Shown: in pieces, positions 10,918 to 22,157 of the stretch
Layout of the letters: each line of letters opens with the position of its first letter
Position numbering within the stretch: the first letter of the stretch is position 1
NCBI RefSeq assembly: GCF_000006565.2
Contig: NC_031468.1
Span: forward strand, 620,001-684,000
DNA: 64,000 nucleotides
DNA from: Toxoplasma gondii ME49
Lineage: Eukaryota; Apicomplexa; Conoidasida; Eucoccidiorida; Sarcocystidae
Reading direction: 5' to 3'
The notes under the pieces: model-generated
What the model was told of the DNA's origin: nothing
The model's database searches: none
What the model saw: only the letters and a program-made list of their open reading frames with translations
Made by a program: the position numbers and the translations under genes

Positions 10918-13875
10918 ATGAGCTCCCCTGGCCATCAGGGCACGGATGAGCCGCATCTGCCGTCTCGCCTGCCTCCCGAAAGTGACCGCGATTCTCGATT
11001 TTCTCAATCGTCCCCCGAGCCTTCCTCGTGGGCCTCGTCTACGGCCTCGTTCCGCAGTTGTACTGCCCCAGAGTCGAGCAACGGGAAAAATGACTCTGGA
11101 AGACAAAACGGATCCGTGTGGGAGTCGTTCTATTCCTCCCCAACGCAAAAGAGTCTTTCACATAGTTCCTCAAGCCGCCAGTTATCGCACACTCAGCGAA
11201 GAAACTCTGGCGAGCTGAGCCGAGTTCGGCGGGCGTCCTTTCATTCAAGCACAAGCCCGGGCGGCAGGCGGTGGAGCTCAATCACAGAGCCCTTTTGCAC
11301 ATGGAGTACATTCAGAGGGAAACACGCAGGTTCTTTTAACCAGGGGACCTTATCGACTCCTGAATCGGATGCTTCTCCAGTTGCCTGCGCCCCAAAGCGG
11401 GCCTCGACACGCTGGACTCCCCGACGAGCATCTAAGGGATCCTCCAATGTACCGACGTTTCCAAACATGTTTTCCAATGGATGTGGCGCCCCTGAAATGA
11501 TGCCTCATTCCCGGAGTCCACACCTCCCAGACTACCCAGACCGGAAGAGAAGCCAAGAGCAAATTCCTATGGTGCATGCCCCTGAAAATGGCTCCAGAAG
11601 CGGCTCGCGAGCGCCTTGTGAGGTGTCTGAGTGGAACCGCTCCTCTTCGGCGAGGATAGAACTCACTTCTTCTCCAGAGGCTCACACTAATAAGAACAAC
11701 CACAGAGGAAGTGCCGTTCTGGGTGTGCAGCGAACAGACGGTGTGGAGAGAGACGGGGGGACTGGAGAAGGACCCTCATCACATTTTTCTTCTCACTTCA
11801 CTGGTGGACTTGCAGCGGCCGTTGCAGGGGTACGAACACTGCTGCCCAAAGTTGGGACCATCTGGTCGCGAGTTTCGGATTCCGTGTGGCGGATGGTGGT
11901 AGTTGTGGGAGGTACGAGTATATGCTGTTCATGTGTTACTGTTTTTTTTCTTGCCGTCGCGTCCATGTCTTTCCTCCTTCTCAGCGCGTATGTTACACCT
12001 CCTCCTCTTGCTGAGTTCCCGGTCTACTTCGACTACTTCCCCGCCCTTTCTGAAGCTCTGAGTACTTCTCCGTTCGTTTCAGAGAACTTCGTTCCGCCTA
12101 CGCCAACGTCTTCTGTCGCGGCCTCTATCCCTTCGCCTGTATCTTCCCCGAAGTCATCAGTCCCCATGTCTTCGTGGATCCAAGTAAACTCCACGTGGTC
12201 CGTGTCGATTCCTTCTGCGATTCTCGTGGACGAGGACTCGCACGGCGGTTCTGCATTTCGAAGGCGATGCTCCACCGGAGAACTCAGCCCGTTTTGGAGC
12301 TACCTTTGTCATCCTTCCGTTCTAGATCTGCTGGTCCGCCGGCCTGCGCGAGTACACCGGAATCCGCGTACCTGGGAGGAACGTGGGGAATTTGTGGGTC
12401 TTTCTGACTCGGGGCGCGACTTCGATATCCCTGTGTCAGTTGACTCTTCTTCGGAGCATGAAAAAGTCTGGAGAGGCGTGTCATGGAATTCTTCACCGGG
12501 AGCCTTTGAAGCTAGCGGAGACTTTCCGTGGTCATCCTACCTTATGCCAGGCTCCTCCTCCATCGCTGTGGCGGCTGTCCCGTTTTCGAATCGGTCGTGG
12601 GAGTTTCTCCCCGCGGATGCGCAAATGTATGCGCCTCCAGCCCCACTCTCCGTGCACAGGAAGACGAAGCGCGCACCTGTCCCGCGCATGGCGCAGTCCA
12701 CCGGAGAGGATAAAGATCTCTCGGCCTCTTTCTTTGCAACACTAGATGCTTCTCAGCTTCCCGCAGACAATAACCTCGACGTGTATCTTACCACGTCTTA
12801 TCCACTCAACAGGTGGAATTCCCAGTTGCCACCGGTTATGCTTTCGCTGCTGCTCTTTTCCTCCAACCACACTCCGGTGGCCAAGGCAACCAGGTCTCTT
12901 CTGCCCGGCACCCCGACAGACAGGATGGCAAGGTCAGCTGCTGTCGTTCCTGAGCATTCGTGGACCTCTTGGCTTGCCCCATCGTCTTGGTTCGCGACCG
13001 TGTTTTCACTTTTTCCTCTAACCTTCTTTCGTGCTCCTGAAACCCGACCAACGGATGTTTTCTCTTCCATGCTCTTCTTTGAGGCCTTCCCTTTTCCTTT
13101 AACGCGACGAGTGCAGTATGCCCAAGTGCTGATGTATCCTCCACTTCACGCTTCTAGGGCTGCCCTAGTTTTCGTTCCGAAGCTACATGGCTTCCGCGCT
13201 TTCCTCGCTGCTCACTGGTCTGCTGTCCTTTTTTTTCTTGTTGTTTGCTTGTTCTTCTGCTGTGCATCATGCACCTGTTGTGGGGCCCTTGGCTTGACTT
13301 ACTTTGTACTCCCCCTCGGAATCAACGACCTTGACGACGGCAGCAACGCACACATTCCTCATGGAGGTGATAATACAACTACGGAAAGGAATCAGAACCA
13401 TGACAACAGCCCGCGGTCGCGCCACGGAAGCTTGCCCTGCTCGTGCAGAGCTTGTGCTCCTCTTGGACAGACCCAGTCGCCGGATGGTATCTCGCGACCT
13501 AACGAAGCTGTCCCCCTAGGCGGCTGTGAACTTGTTCCTCGCCAAGTTACAAATTCTGTACAGGATGGCGGCAGAGAGCCTCGTTTGATGGACGCATCTA
13601 AAGACCTACCTGCTAACGATGGAAAAAACCACCCGTGCAGCGACCAAGAACAACATCGATTTGCTCCCGCCGTAAATCAGGAAGGGACTGCACGTGAAGC
13701 GCGCGTGGATTTTGAGTTGTTGAAACAAGAAAGGCAGATGGACCACAAGGAAGGAGAGTCTTCTTCCTTAGTTGAGAACGAACTGGATGCGACTCTCCCT
13801 CCCTCTCTTGCTGGAGAAGCGAAAGCGAGAGGCCTCGAACTCAGAAAAAGAAGGCCTTCAGCGAGAGATGACTGA
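10918..13875 (+). CDS. Seipin-like ER membrane protein (single exon, 985 aa)
   Basis: An uninterrupted ORF with two membrane segments about 400 residues apart, the topology of seipin, the ER protein that organises lipid-droplet assembly. Residues 1-315 are Ser/Pro/Arg-rich and probably cytosolic and disordered. TM1 is about 324-353 (VVVVGG through FLLLSAYV). It is followed, as in seipins, by a short Pro-containing linker and a strand, EFPVYFDY (about 365-372), comparable to the PVHFYY of the human protein. VYLTTSYPLN and VMLSLLLFSS (about 622-650) match the order of the lumenal beta-sandwich strands. VQYAQVLMYPPL and FVPKLHGFRAFL (about 732-765) lead into TM2 (about 766-797). The C-terminal 185 residues are polar. 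At 985 residues it is more than twice the usual length, owing to the N-terminal extension, a low-complexity lumenal insertion and the tail. The similarity is judged by eye. Confidence 0.6.
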   Translation: MSSPGHQGTDEPHLPSRLPPESDRDSRFSQSSPEPSSWASSTASFRSCTAPESSNGKNDSGRQNGSVWESFYSSPTQKSLSHSSSSRQLSHTQRRNSGELSRVRRASFHSSTSPGGRRWSSITEPFCTWSTFRGKHAGSFNQGTLSTPESDASPVACAPKRASTRWTPRRASKGSSNVPTFPNMFSNGCGAPEMMPHSRSPHLPDYPDRKRSQEQIPMVHAPENGSRSGSRAPCEVSEWNRSSSARIELTSSPEAHTNKNNHRGSAVLGVQRTDGVERDGGTGEGPSSHFSSHFTGGLAAAVAGVRTLLPKVGTIWSRVSDSVWRMVVVVGGTSICCSCVTVFFLAVASMSFLLLSAYVTPPPLAEFPVYFDYFPALSEALSTSPFVSENFVPPTPTSSVAASIPSPVSSPKSSVPMSSWIQVNSTWSVSIPSAILVDEDSHGGSAFRRRCSTGELSPFWSYLCHPSVLDLLVRRPARVHRNPRTWEERGEFVGLSDSGRDFDIPVSVDSSSEHEKVWRGVSWNSSPGAFEASGDFPWSSYLMPGSSSIAVAAVPFSNRSWEFLPADAQMYAPPAPLSVHRKTKRAPVPRMAQSTGEDKDLSASFFATLDASQLPADNNLDVYLTTSYPLNRWNSQLPPVMLSLLLFSSNHTPVAKATRSLLPGTPTDRMARSAAVVPEHSWTSWLAPSSWFATVFSLFPLTFFRAPETRPTDVFSSMLFFEAFPFPLTRRVQYAQVLMYPPLHASRAALVFVPKLHGFRAFLAAHWSAVLFFLVVCLFFCCASCTCCGALGLTYFVLPLGINDLDDGSNAHIPHGGDNTTTERNQNHDNSPRSRHGSLPCSCRACAPLGQTQSPDGISRPNEAVPLGGCELVPRQVTNSVQDGGREPRLMDASKDLPANDGKNHPCSDQEQHRFAPAVNQEGTAREARVDFELLKQERQMDHKEGESSSLVENELDATLPPSLAGEAKARGLELRKRRPSARDD

Positions 13876-15369
13876 GTTTTGGAGTATTGGTACACAGCGC
13901 TTCTTTGCTGTGAGCGCCACGTTGAAAACTCGTGGCAGTTGACGATTTTTGTGCACATCTGCCGATCCTACCAGATTCTACCGCTCTCCTGTGTATACCC
14001 GTGATGGACTGAAGAGTGGGCCGTCGGCAAAGGAGAACTTGCAGTTGCGGCCAACCAGTAGAGCGTGAAGCATATGGTACGACTGTATGCGAGTGGCTAC
14101 CGCGTATTTGAGCGCCCAATGGGGAAATGCGTATAAGAATGTGGAAAGCGAAAGTTACGGGGGGCTACTAAGTTTTACGGTGTTAGAATACGCTTGAGCA
14201 CTGCAGCGTTCAAATTGCATTGTATTTTACGCGTTCTTCACATAAGACGCAACAGGTAGAGCAGAATTCCGTATTCAGATGATGAATTCCTCGGGGTGGA
14301 CTAATCGCTGTGCGGATATGTCTTCGCTCACGACATCTTAGCTCTAGAGATAATAAGGCAGCCTTTCCCCCCTTAAAAAACAGAGAAGAGGTTCAATTGA
14401 TTTCGACATTATTTCTCAACTATCATGCAAAATATGAAAAGAGAAGGTAGTAACTTCGGGTAGCGTCTACGAAAAAAAACCGCCATCCAAAGTGTCACAG
14501 TGCCCATGTAGGATCTGTTTGAAACAGTTTCCAATATAGTGGAAATATTGCCAGGAGCTCGTTCGCCGTTTGCGATGCACTAAGAGAACCCGCAAGAAGC
14601 TCCAACAAATGTTTTTTACCATCGCCTACCAAACCTGATACCCAGATTTCGGAGTGGTCCTATGCAGTGGAGACTACTGTACTACGCTGTAATTCTACGC
14701 GCACATGCTTTCACTGGTAGATGATCAGGTCTATTTACGATTTGACGTTTCTGGGTTAGAAGTTTTAATTGACTTTGAATGTAGCATACCAAAAAGCTAG
14801 AGCCCCCCAGGACGCCGGCACAATGCGTTCTACGTCAAGGACTCAGATTGAGATAACGAGCATACAGGTGAACTTTCCTACTAGACAATAAAATGATTTG
14901 CAGATATGGTCACACAGCGTTTTCTTGCCAGCTTCAAAATATCAACCACCTTGTGCAAGACAAAATCGAATTGTACCGGTAGTTTTTTCTGAGTCAGCCC
15001 TTCCGTCGGAGGTGAAACAGAAAATAAAACTCTTATCAAAAAGAAAACCAGTGCATGAAAGTTCAAGTATCAATTAGTGTGGTCAAATCAGAAATGCTGC
15101 ACCACAGGACTCTCTGTATCCTGAGAGATTCTGTTGTTCATCAAAGGGCCGAAACGATCTTAGTCGGCCGTCACCTACGTTTTGGGTCGTGACTAGTGAG
15201 GAAGCAATGTATCTGAAGCACGCGAGACAGCGCATGCAGCGTAATAGTCTTCATGAGCTACCAGCTACGCAAATTTCTTTCCAGGACGTGCCTGACAGAT
15301 AATTTTCTCCCCTGCTTCGAAGTAGGTATGCTATTGTGCGTAACCGTGACAGTTGACACTGGATCCTGT

Positions 15370-15390
15370 TGTGTGTGTGTGTGTGTGTGC
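15370..15390. repeat. (GT)n microsatellite
   Basis: About nine or ten consecutive GT units, in non-coding DNA. Confidence 0.85.
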
Positions 15391-15552
15391 TTCTCAAGAC
15401 AACGCTTTACTCTCTAGATCCGCCACGGTGTGTTACGGATCGAAACCTCCCATTCAGATATTACTGGAAATACCTCGCGATTTGTTTTTGTGCTGGTAGA
15501 AGGTTTGGTAGTATGACGTTCGTCCAGCTGCGACAGCTTCAGCATTCTTTAC

Positions 15553-15559
15553 AGAGACG
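15553..15559 (+). promoter_or_regulatory. AGAGACG promoter-type motif
   Basis: A match to the [A/T]GAGACG element described in promoters of Toxoplasma dense-granule and other genes, about 820 bp upstream of the start at 16374. The match is short, so its function is uncertain. Confidence 0.25.
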
Positions 15560-15860
15560 CCTCACATAGGCACGCGCGTGATTTCTCTCGTCGATGAGAT
15601 ATACAACGTCGCTGGAAGGATACCTCTGCTCATTGCTTCCTCTGGGTGACAGTCGAAACGCATTATGGATTCGCTTGCCCATTCTTCACCAGCGGTGTGT
15701 GCTCTCGGCATCTCGAGCTTGTTCACACCGCACACCGAGTCACATCATTACAATCTGTTGGGCCGTCTGCGTGTCAACAACAGACAGCTTGACATGGGCG
15801 AGAGCTCTGTATTGGACGCGTCTCCGCGTGGCTACCGGGTCCGGCAGGTGAGCCGTAAAA

Positions 15861-15867
15861 AGAGACG
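15861..15867 (+). promoter_or_regulatory. AGAGACG promoter-type motif
   Basis: A second match to [A/T]GAGACG, about 510 bp upstream of the start at 16374 and in the same orientation as the copy at 15553. Two same-strand copies ahead of a gene for a secreted protein fit the known context of the element. Confidence 0.3.
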
Positions 15868-16373
15868 CAGGCTTCTTAGCGCTGTGGTACTTCCGTTTTA
15901 GCGCAAAAGGCTGAAGCTTTCCTGTCGTTCTGCTTCGCAGAATTTTTACGTAGGTTAAAAATGAGTGTATATGGTTGTCTCGTGGTTTGCTAGTAGTCCT
16001 GTCGCCCTTGTGCCGAACGTCTTGGTGGTGGCTGCGGCTTGACGAGGGCGTTCCGTGAAGCGTTCCTGTCCACTGGAAAACAGTACGTTTTGCGTTGCTT
16101 AATAGCTAATAGTTGCGAAGGATTTTGTGGATCATCGTTCGTATGCTCGCGCTGCTGGTGTTGACGCCCATGTCAACGTGAACTAGAGTTGGCCGGGGGT
16201 ATCCGTTAGTTACTTACTCTTTCCGTGCATAGGTGGTTTGTGTGTTCGTCTTTTCTCATTTGAGTATCGTAACTATTTTACATCATCGAGACAAGCGGAA
16301 CCATGCCGTGTGGTCACACAAGCCGTGTAGGGACTACCAAGGGTTTGCACTAGTTCACGTTAAGTTTTCAACC

Positions 16374-19300
16374 ATGAGGAACAGACGGAGGGGATTGTTA
16401 ATTTTCGGGATCGTTACAGCCATGCTCTGGCTGTTTATTGATGTAACAACGACGGAAAGTGCAGGTGTTCAGCCGTTAACAGCAGAAGCCGCCAGTCCAG
16501 GTGGTATACCAGAAAGCCGTCCGCTTAGATATCCCTTCCCTGCAACAGGTATGGAAAGGATTTGGCTGTGAAAATCCAGCCCGTGGGAAGCTGGGATCAG
16601 CACTGAGAGTAGAGTGTGTAGGTTTGCAGCATAACGCGTTTATCCGCCTGACAGTGGTGGCATCGGTCACTGAGACGCACACTACGTGGAACAAAGACGC
16701 AGAGGACGTTTTCGAACACAACATTTTTCGTTATTCTTCATTTGATGATGGCATGCTTTTTGAAGGGGGCGTGTAATGAAGCATTACCGTTCGTAAAACG
16801 GAACGTGTTTCATAATTTCGGTGAGTATGACAAGCGGCTGCGAATGATACTGTCGTGCAGCTGCGGTACCGCACTTGTACTGTCACTGCTAATTTGTCAC
16901 TATCACAGTTGCTTGCGTCGTGGGAGGAAATTCGCTAACAAATGCGTTCTTTTGTTTGAACTGCCTGTATTCCACGTTCCGTGTTGTTCTTTCGGCATCC
17001 CATTGCACCCTTTGCTCAGCGTCGAAGCTCAACCGAAACGCGACTTACCGTGTACGAGGCAAAACGTGCGCGTACACATACAGAAGCAACGATGGTTCAT
17101 TCAATTTCACGCCGGTGCCAGAAGGTGGCCTTCTGAACGTAGCTTCACTTGAAAACGTTGAAGTGCTGAACGGTAAGGGGAGAATACATCAAGATCATGC
17201 TGGCAGGATAGTGCGTGTGCAGTTGTCTTAACTGCGTTACTTTCAGACAAACATTAGTAACGGGGTATCAAAAGAGTTGCCAAAAAACATGACTACAGTT
17301 CGACGTATTTTGTTTATTTGGGACTGTGATTTTTTCCCCAGGACATGCCTAGTCATTGGGACCACATGATTGTGGGTCATTCGCCACTTTGGGACAGTTT
17401 TGGAGTGGCTCCACTTCATTTCTGCGCTCGCACTTACATCTCTGTACACTGAAAAGAAATTTTTCTTCCCATGAAAACGTTACTTCTTTGTATTTCTAGT
17501 TTTCTACGTATATTGTACATGAGAAGAGCTTTTTGAGAGGCAATACGTTGGCAGATTCAGTGGGTGAAGGCGCCACCTGTTGCTGCCAGGAGCAGCACTA
17601 GTGTTGTCTCCCGTGCCATCATTTTGACGGCTCTGTTGTTTTGTGCTGCCGCGCTGGCTGCACTGACTCAGATCCTCTAGCACAAGCCATAGAAGATGCA
17701 AATGTTGTGGGAGAGCTAGTTGAACGAGCAAAGAATAGAAGATCGGATGTCGGTGGCGACGTGGACGAATTCGTATTACGGGCGGAGACCCTGGCCACGG
17801 AGCTCAAGCAGGCACTGGTAACCCGGGATCTTGCACGCGTAGAACAAACCGAAGAAGCATTTCGCAAAGACTTCGACGCGTTGCGTGAAGTGAGTCTCTT
17901 ACACCCTTTTTCTGATTGAGAGCCAAAACGTGGTAAAATACGTACTCTGATTCTACCTGTATTCGGGTGGGTGCGGTGGACGAGGCAATTGACCGTGAGG
18001 CAGAAGCAACAGTGACGCACTGTTTAGTTGGTCTGTCACAGAAGCCGAGAATTGGCATTACTATTAGCTGTTCGGGGCTGCGCGTGATTGACCTTGCCTG
18101 TCAGGTCCACTCTTCTATCCAGAACGTCCAGGGGGAGATGCAAACGGCCCTTGATCGAGGAAAAGAATTGCTGGTACATTTAGAAGGGATTGCGAAGAAT
18201 TTGCGCGATAATGCGTTGTTGAATAAGGTGCTGAGAATGTACAGCACTCAGTTACAGAATGAGATGGCAGCATCAGTGCGCGAACGGGCGTCGACGGAGG
18301 CCTTCATTGCACAGTCCAACGAAACTATGAAAAGGCTGCAGAAGGAGTATCGTGAGGGCATGGAGAACTTAGAAAAGCACAAGCAAATCTTGCAACAGGT
18401 CGATGATGTGGGTAAACAACTGCTTGGTATAGGGTCTGTCCGAAAGGTGATGCATGCTGCTTTGAAGACTGCGCAGGAGATTAAGACGCAGTCAGCTGCT
18501 GCCGAACAAGACGCTGATCGGGGGCTCGTTAGAGTCGAAGCACTCTCATACGCGTGTAATCGTTCTGAGACGGAGATTCGGAACGAGATGAGCAAACTTC
18601 TGAAGGTAGAAACGGAATTGCTGAAGGCTGTTGAAGAAATGGAACACAGACTTAAGGGCGGTCCCCGGTCCAAGACATCTGAAGCAGCAAGACTAGCCCT
18701 AGAGGAGATGCGCAACCGTATTCAACGGTCAGCTCACGCGGTAGAAGATCTTGGTCAGGAATGTTACAAAGCATTAGACGAAGCGAGGGTCCATCTGGAA
18801 AATTGCAAAAAGAAAAATACTGAACGGATTCAAGCGAAGATCAGCGGAACTCAAGCACTCATACAGCGCACGAGAGAATGGCTGGGGCAATCCCAAAAAG
18901 ACAATCTCAGAGATGTGCAGCTGAAGCTTGAAGAGCACACGCGGCTGCTGAAGGCACTAACACAGACGATCGACAACAACTTTGAGGATTTCTCTCGTGT
19001 TTCGTCTGCCACAGCCGCTGCACAAAGTGTGGCTGCTGCACTTGCAGAATTTGAGAAGAATTTTAATGCGTCCGCAGCAAAACTTCAAGAGGAACACCAA
19101 CTGGTGTTGCGTGAACTGGAGGAGCTGGTGAACGGGTCTGACACACCACAAATCCGGTTACAGATCGGGGTTGTGGCGACAGAATTGAGACAGAGTTCTG
19201 AAGGTCTCAAACATTTCGCAGAGCAAGTGAGTTCGTCAGGACTCAAGGAGGACTTCAGACAGTCGGTTCTTGCTTTACTTCGTCGGCAACTGTTAGCAGC

Positions 19301-21145
19301 CGTTGACAACATCGCTGATGCTAAACGACTCGAGGCGCATGTGATGGATCTCATCAAAAAGTCTTCTGATGACGTTGCTGCATTCCGTCGCACTATGGCG
19401 GCTGCAGAAACGGAGGTGGAGCAACTTGCCACTAAGAATAAACAGAAAGGCTCTCGCAGTGGACCAGATGCGTTTCCGAACGATCCGAAGGTTTGCAACA
19501 ACCTCAGAGTACTTCGCAGGAAACAGATTGAAGCACTGCGTCAGCTGGCAACAAGCGCTGAAGCAGTGAAGGTCAATTCCAACACTGATGTCACGGAAAT
19601 GGAAAAGAAAATTGACCTAGCGCGGCGGGTGAGCACATCAGTACGGGATATTCTTGCTAATCAGGCCCTCCTCGCTGCTGTCGACGATATCGACATACCA
19701 GAACAGCAAGGAAAGCACACCGAACAACTTCGCGGCGAAGCTGAGCGGCTTGAAAAAGAAGTTAAGCAACTAGAGACCCAGCTACAGAAAACCAAAGATG
19801 CGGTCAGAGGGCGAGAGAACCTTTTGGAAATTGAAGTGGCGAACCTAGGGGACGCTGGCAACGAAGTGATCTCGGAGTTTGTGGAATTGCTCAAGAAGGC
19901 TGCGGAAGAGGCACTCAAAGAAGGACCTAAGTTGGAGACGCTACTTGCTCATCTCGAGCGCCTGGCGAACAATTTCAAGGCGAAACGAGAGGGAAATGCT
20001 CCGAACCCGCTTCCCAGTAAGTGTTGGAACGATCACGTTGTGGCCATATAATCAAAGCTCACACTACCTATCTGACAGTCTGTCACGCATCACGACGTAG
20101 AGATTTGACTTCTCCGTGTTTTCGATATCGAAGTCTTACTTGCGGATCAAGGAAGGATGATGGGAAACTCATATATGTAACGACACGTCCGCCTTTACAT
20201 TGTGAATCGCTCCTCTGTTGTGCTGCAGTCGATGGAAGTTTCACTGAGGAGGAAGCGGTCGCAGAAGCAGCAATGGACGCTGACGAAATCTTCCGTGCAG
20301 CATCTGATAAGAACGACGAGCTCCAAAAGAAACTGAAAGATTACCAGGAACAGATTGACTCTCTGCTAAACGACGTAGGTCTGACGAAAGGTTTGCTTGA
20401 GGCCCTTGTGCCACAAACGCGCACAACTGGTGAGAGACAGAGCTCTGGACGGCGGTTGTCTTCTTCAGCAATTTTGACAGGGCAACAGATTGGAACGTAC
20501 CGTCAGGAATTGGCCGTCATTGAGGAGGCTCTGACAAACGAGAAGCAAAAGATAAAAGACATGGGAATGAGAGGCCAGAAAGCTATCGAGGATGTTGCTA
20601 CAAAAGGAGCGGAACAGGTACCGCCAGCAAGCCAACGATCCACTCACGAAGCGACGAACGGCACCTGGTGGAGCCATGGACTACTTCTCGGCGTTGCATT
20701 AGGGATTTGCATTCCTTTCGTAATCGCCATTATTGCCCTCATCAGATGTTACTACGGACGAAAGAAGAAGCGAGAAACAGGAGCCTCAAACGCTCTGAGC
20801 GAGGAACATGCAACACGTGTCGCAAGCGAAGCTTCCGACACGCCCGGTCGAGGCACCTCGGCGAATGTGGACCATCTACAGGGCAGAAAAGGTTATTCGC
20901 CAGAGTTCGGAGATCTCGAAAAAGCCTTTTCGGGCGTCGAACATCCTGTGATAGCCGGTATTGTACCTCGTGAGACGCTGGAGACACCCCCGGCAGGGAC
21001 ACCAGATACGTCGCACATGCAGTACATGGTCGACGAACATTATACCGTTGCACGCAACCTATATAGAGGTGCAGAACACGAACTCAGTTTTGAAGGATTT
21101 CCAACAGCTGTTGTTCGCAAGCAGCGAACGCAGCCAAGGGAGTAG
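16374..21145 (+). CDS. Secreted type I membrane protein with a very long coiled coil (5 exons, 1124 aa)
   Basis: Exons are 16374-16548, 17020-17172, 17672-17889, 18105-20016 and 20229-21145; phases 1, 1, 0, 1 agree at every junction and the total is 1125 codons. The start follows TTTTCAACC and opens a classic signal peptide: basic MRNRRR, then LLIFGIVTAMLWLFI. A short ectodomain (about 30-110) with a sequon (RNAT) precedes a Glu/Lys/Gln/Leu-rich segment, about 110-960, that has almost no Pro or Gly and reads as a near-continuous coiled coil. One membrane span lies at about 969-991 (LLLGVALGICIPFVIAII), followed by the stop-transfer sequence GRKKKR and a 130-residue cytosolic tail. I do not recognise the family. 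A surface, micronemal or dense-granule/vacuolar protein is possible. The ORF in exon 4 extends upstream, but the acceptor CCTGTCAG fits the phase. Confidence 0.75.
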
Positions 21146-22157
21146 GAAAGTGTGTACCCAACGTCGTCTTTCACGTAAAAAAGTGGGTGCTGTAGCGCAC
21201 TTGCGTTTGAAGATGCTAGCGTACCAAGTGAGTGCAAATGGGTGCATGCAGGATTTGATATCATTCGGGGTTTTTTTGTTAGAGGCATTCGCCTATTGCA
21301 TGGTCCGGTACACAATACATTCAAAAGTGCTGTCTTGAAGAAATTTTTGCCCAGATCTCGGTCAATTCTATTTCGAGTGAGTTTCTTCGTCAGCCAAATG
21401 CGCATCAATTTGAACATATCGTAGTGATAGTCTCGTACATGTTTGGTGACCCTCGATGTTTTCCAGTCTACGAGAGTGATAACACCACGGAAGGAGCGAC
21501 CATTGTCGTGTAATTCGTCGTCAAGGGGTTGTTATTCTGGCTTTTTTTCCAACGAGTGTGCACCCGTTCAGTACACAGCGCCGTTTCTGGTGTGTGTGTG
21601 TGTGTATACGCTGGTGCGAGCTTCACCGGTTCCCCGGCGGGGATACTCTCAGATGTGTGCGCTTGACACATCGACTAGCGATTGTACCAGTGGCACAACA
21701 GTTACCAGCTACAGCTCGTTCGAGTTGACTAATATTTGTTTCGCAGCAGCATCGGCTTCCGGCTGCACCTGCCCGCCACGCTGGTTCTCTCTCGACAAAC
21801 ACCAGTTTGGATCACTGGTGAAATGTCTGCGGTCACGGGAAAAACTGTAATATGCGCAAGTACTGCTATTTGTGCACGAGCCGCATAGTGAGAATACAGC
21901 GAGACTACTGGCATCGACACATGCTGTTGCTGCGTTGTGCGGAGGATTAGGATGTTAGCTGTAATGACGTCTGTTCCGACTTAATATTTTCTTATATGCT
22001 CAGCTGGTCGCTCACTGAACGAGAGTGAATGACTTGATACGCGTAGTACATTACCCCTTATGTTAGCGTCAAGCAAAATGCGGCCTTTATTTTTGCACAT
22101 CACCCTGTAAGCTTCTGTCGACCGCACTGCCTCATGGGGGAATGTGGATGAGCTGTT
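21146..22157. other. 3'-3' spacer between convergent genes
   Basis: About 1 kb between the stop codons of two convergent genes, holding their 3' UTRs. It contains a short (TG)n tract at about 21589-21604 and a TGCATGCA at 21242-21249, here downstream of both genes and so unlikely to be a promoter for either. Confidence 0.5.

Larger units (their letters stand above)
13876..16373. other. Intergenic region upstream of the secreted coiled-coil gene
   Basis: About 2.5 kb with no supported gene. A (GT)n tract lies at 15370-15390 and two AGAGACG motifs lie in the right half. An ORF at 15665-15846 ending in a good donor (GGCAG before GTGAGC) could be a 5' non-coding or alternative first exon of the gene starting at 16374. 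This cannot be decided without RNA data. Confidence 0.4.
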
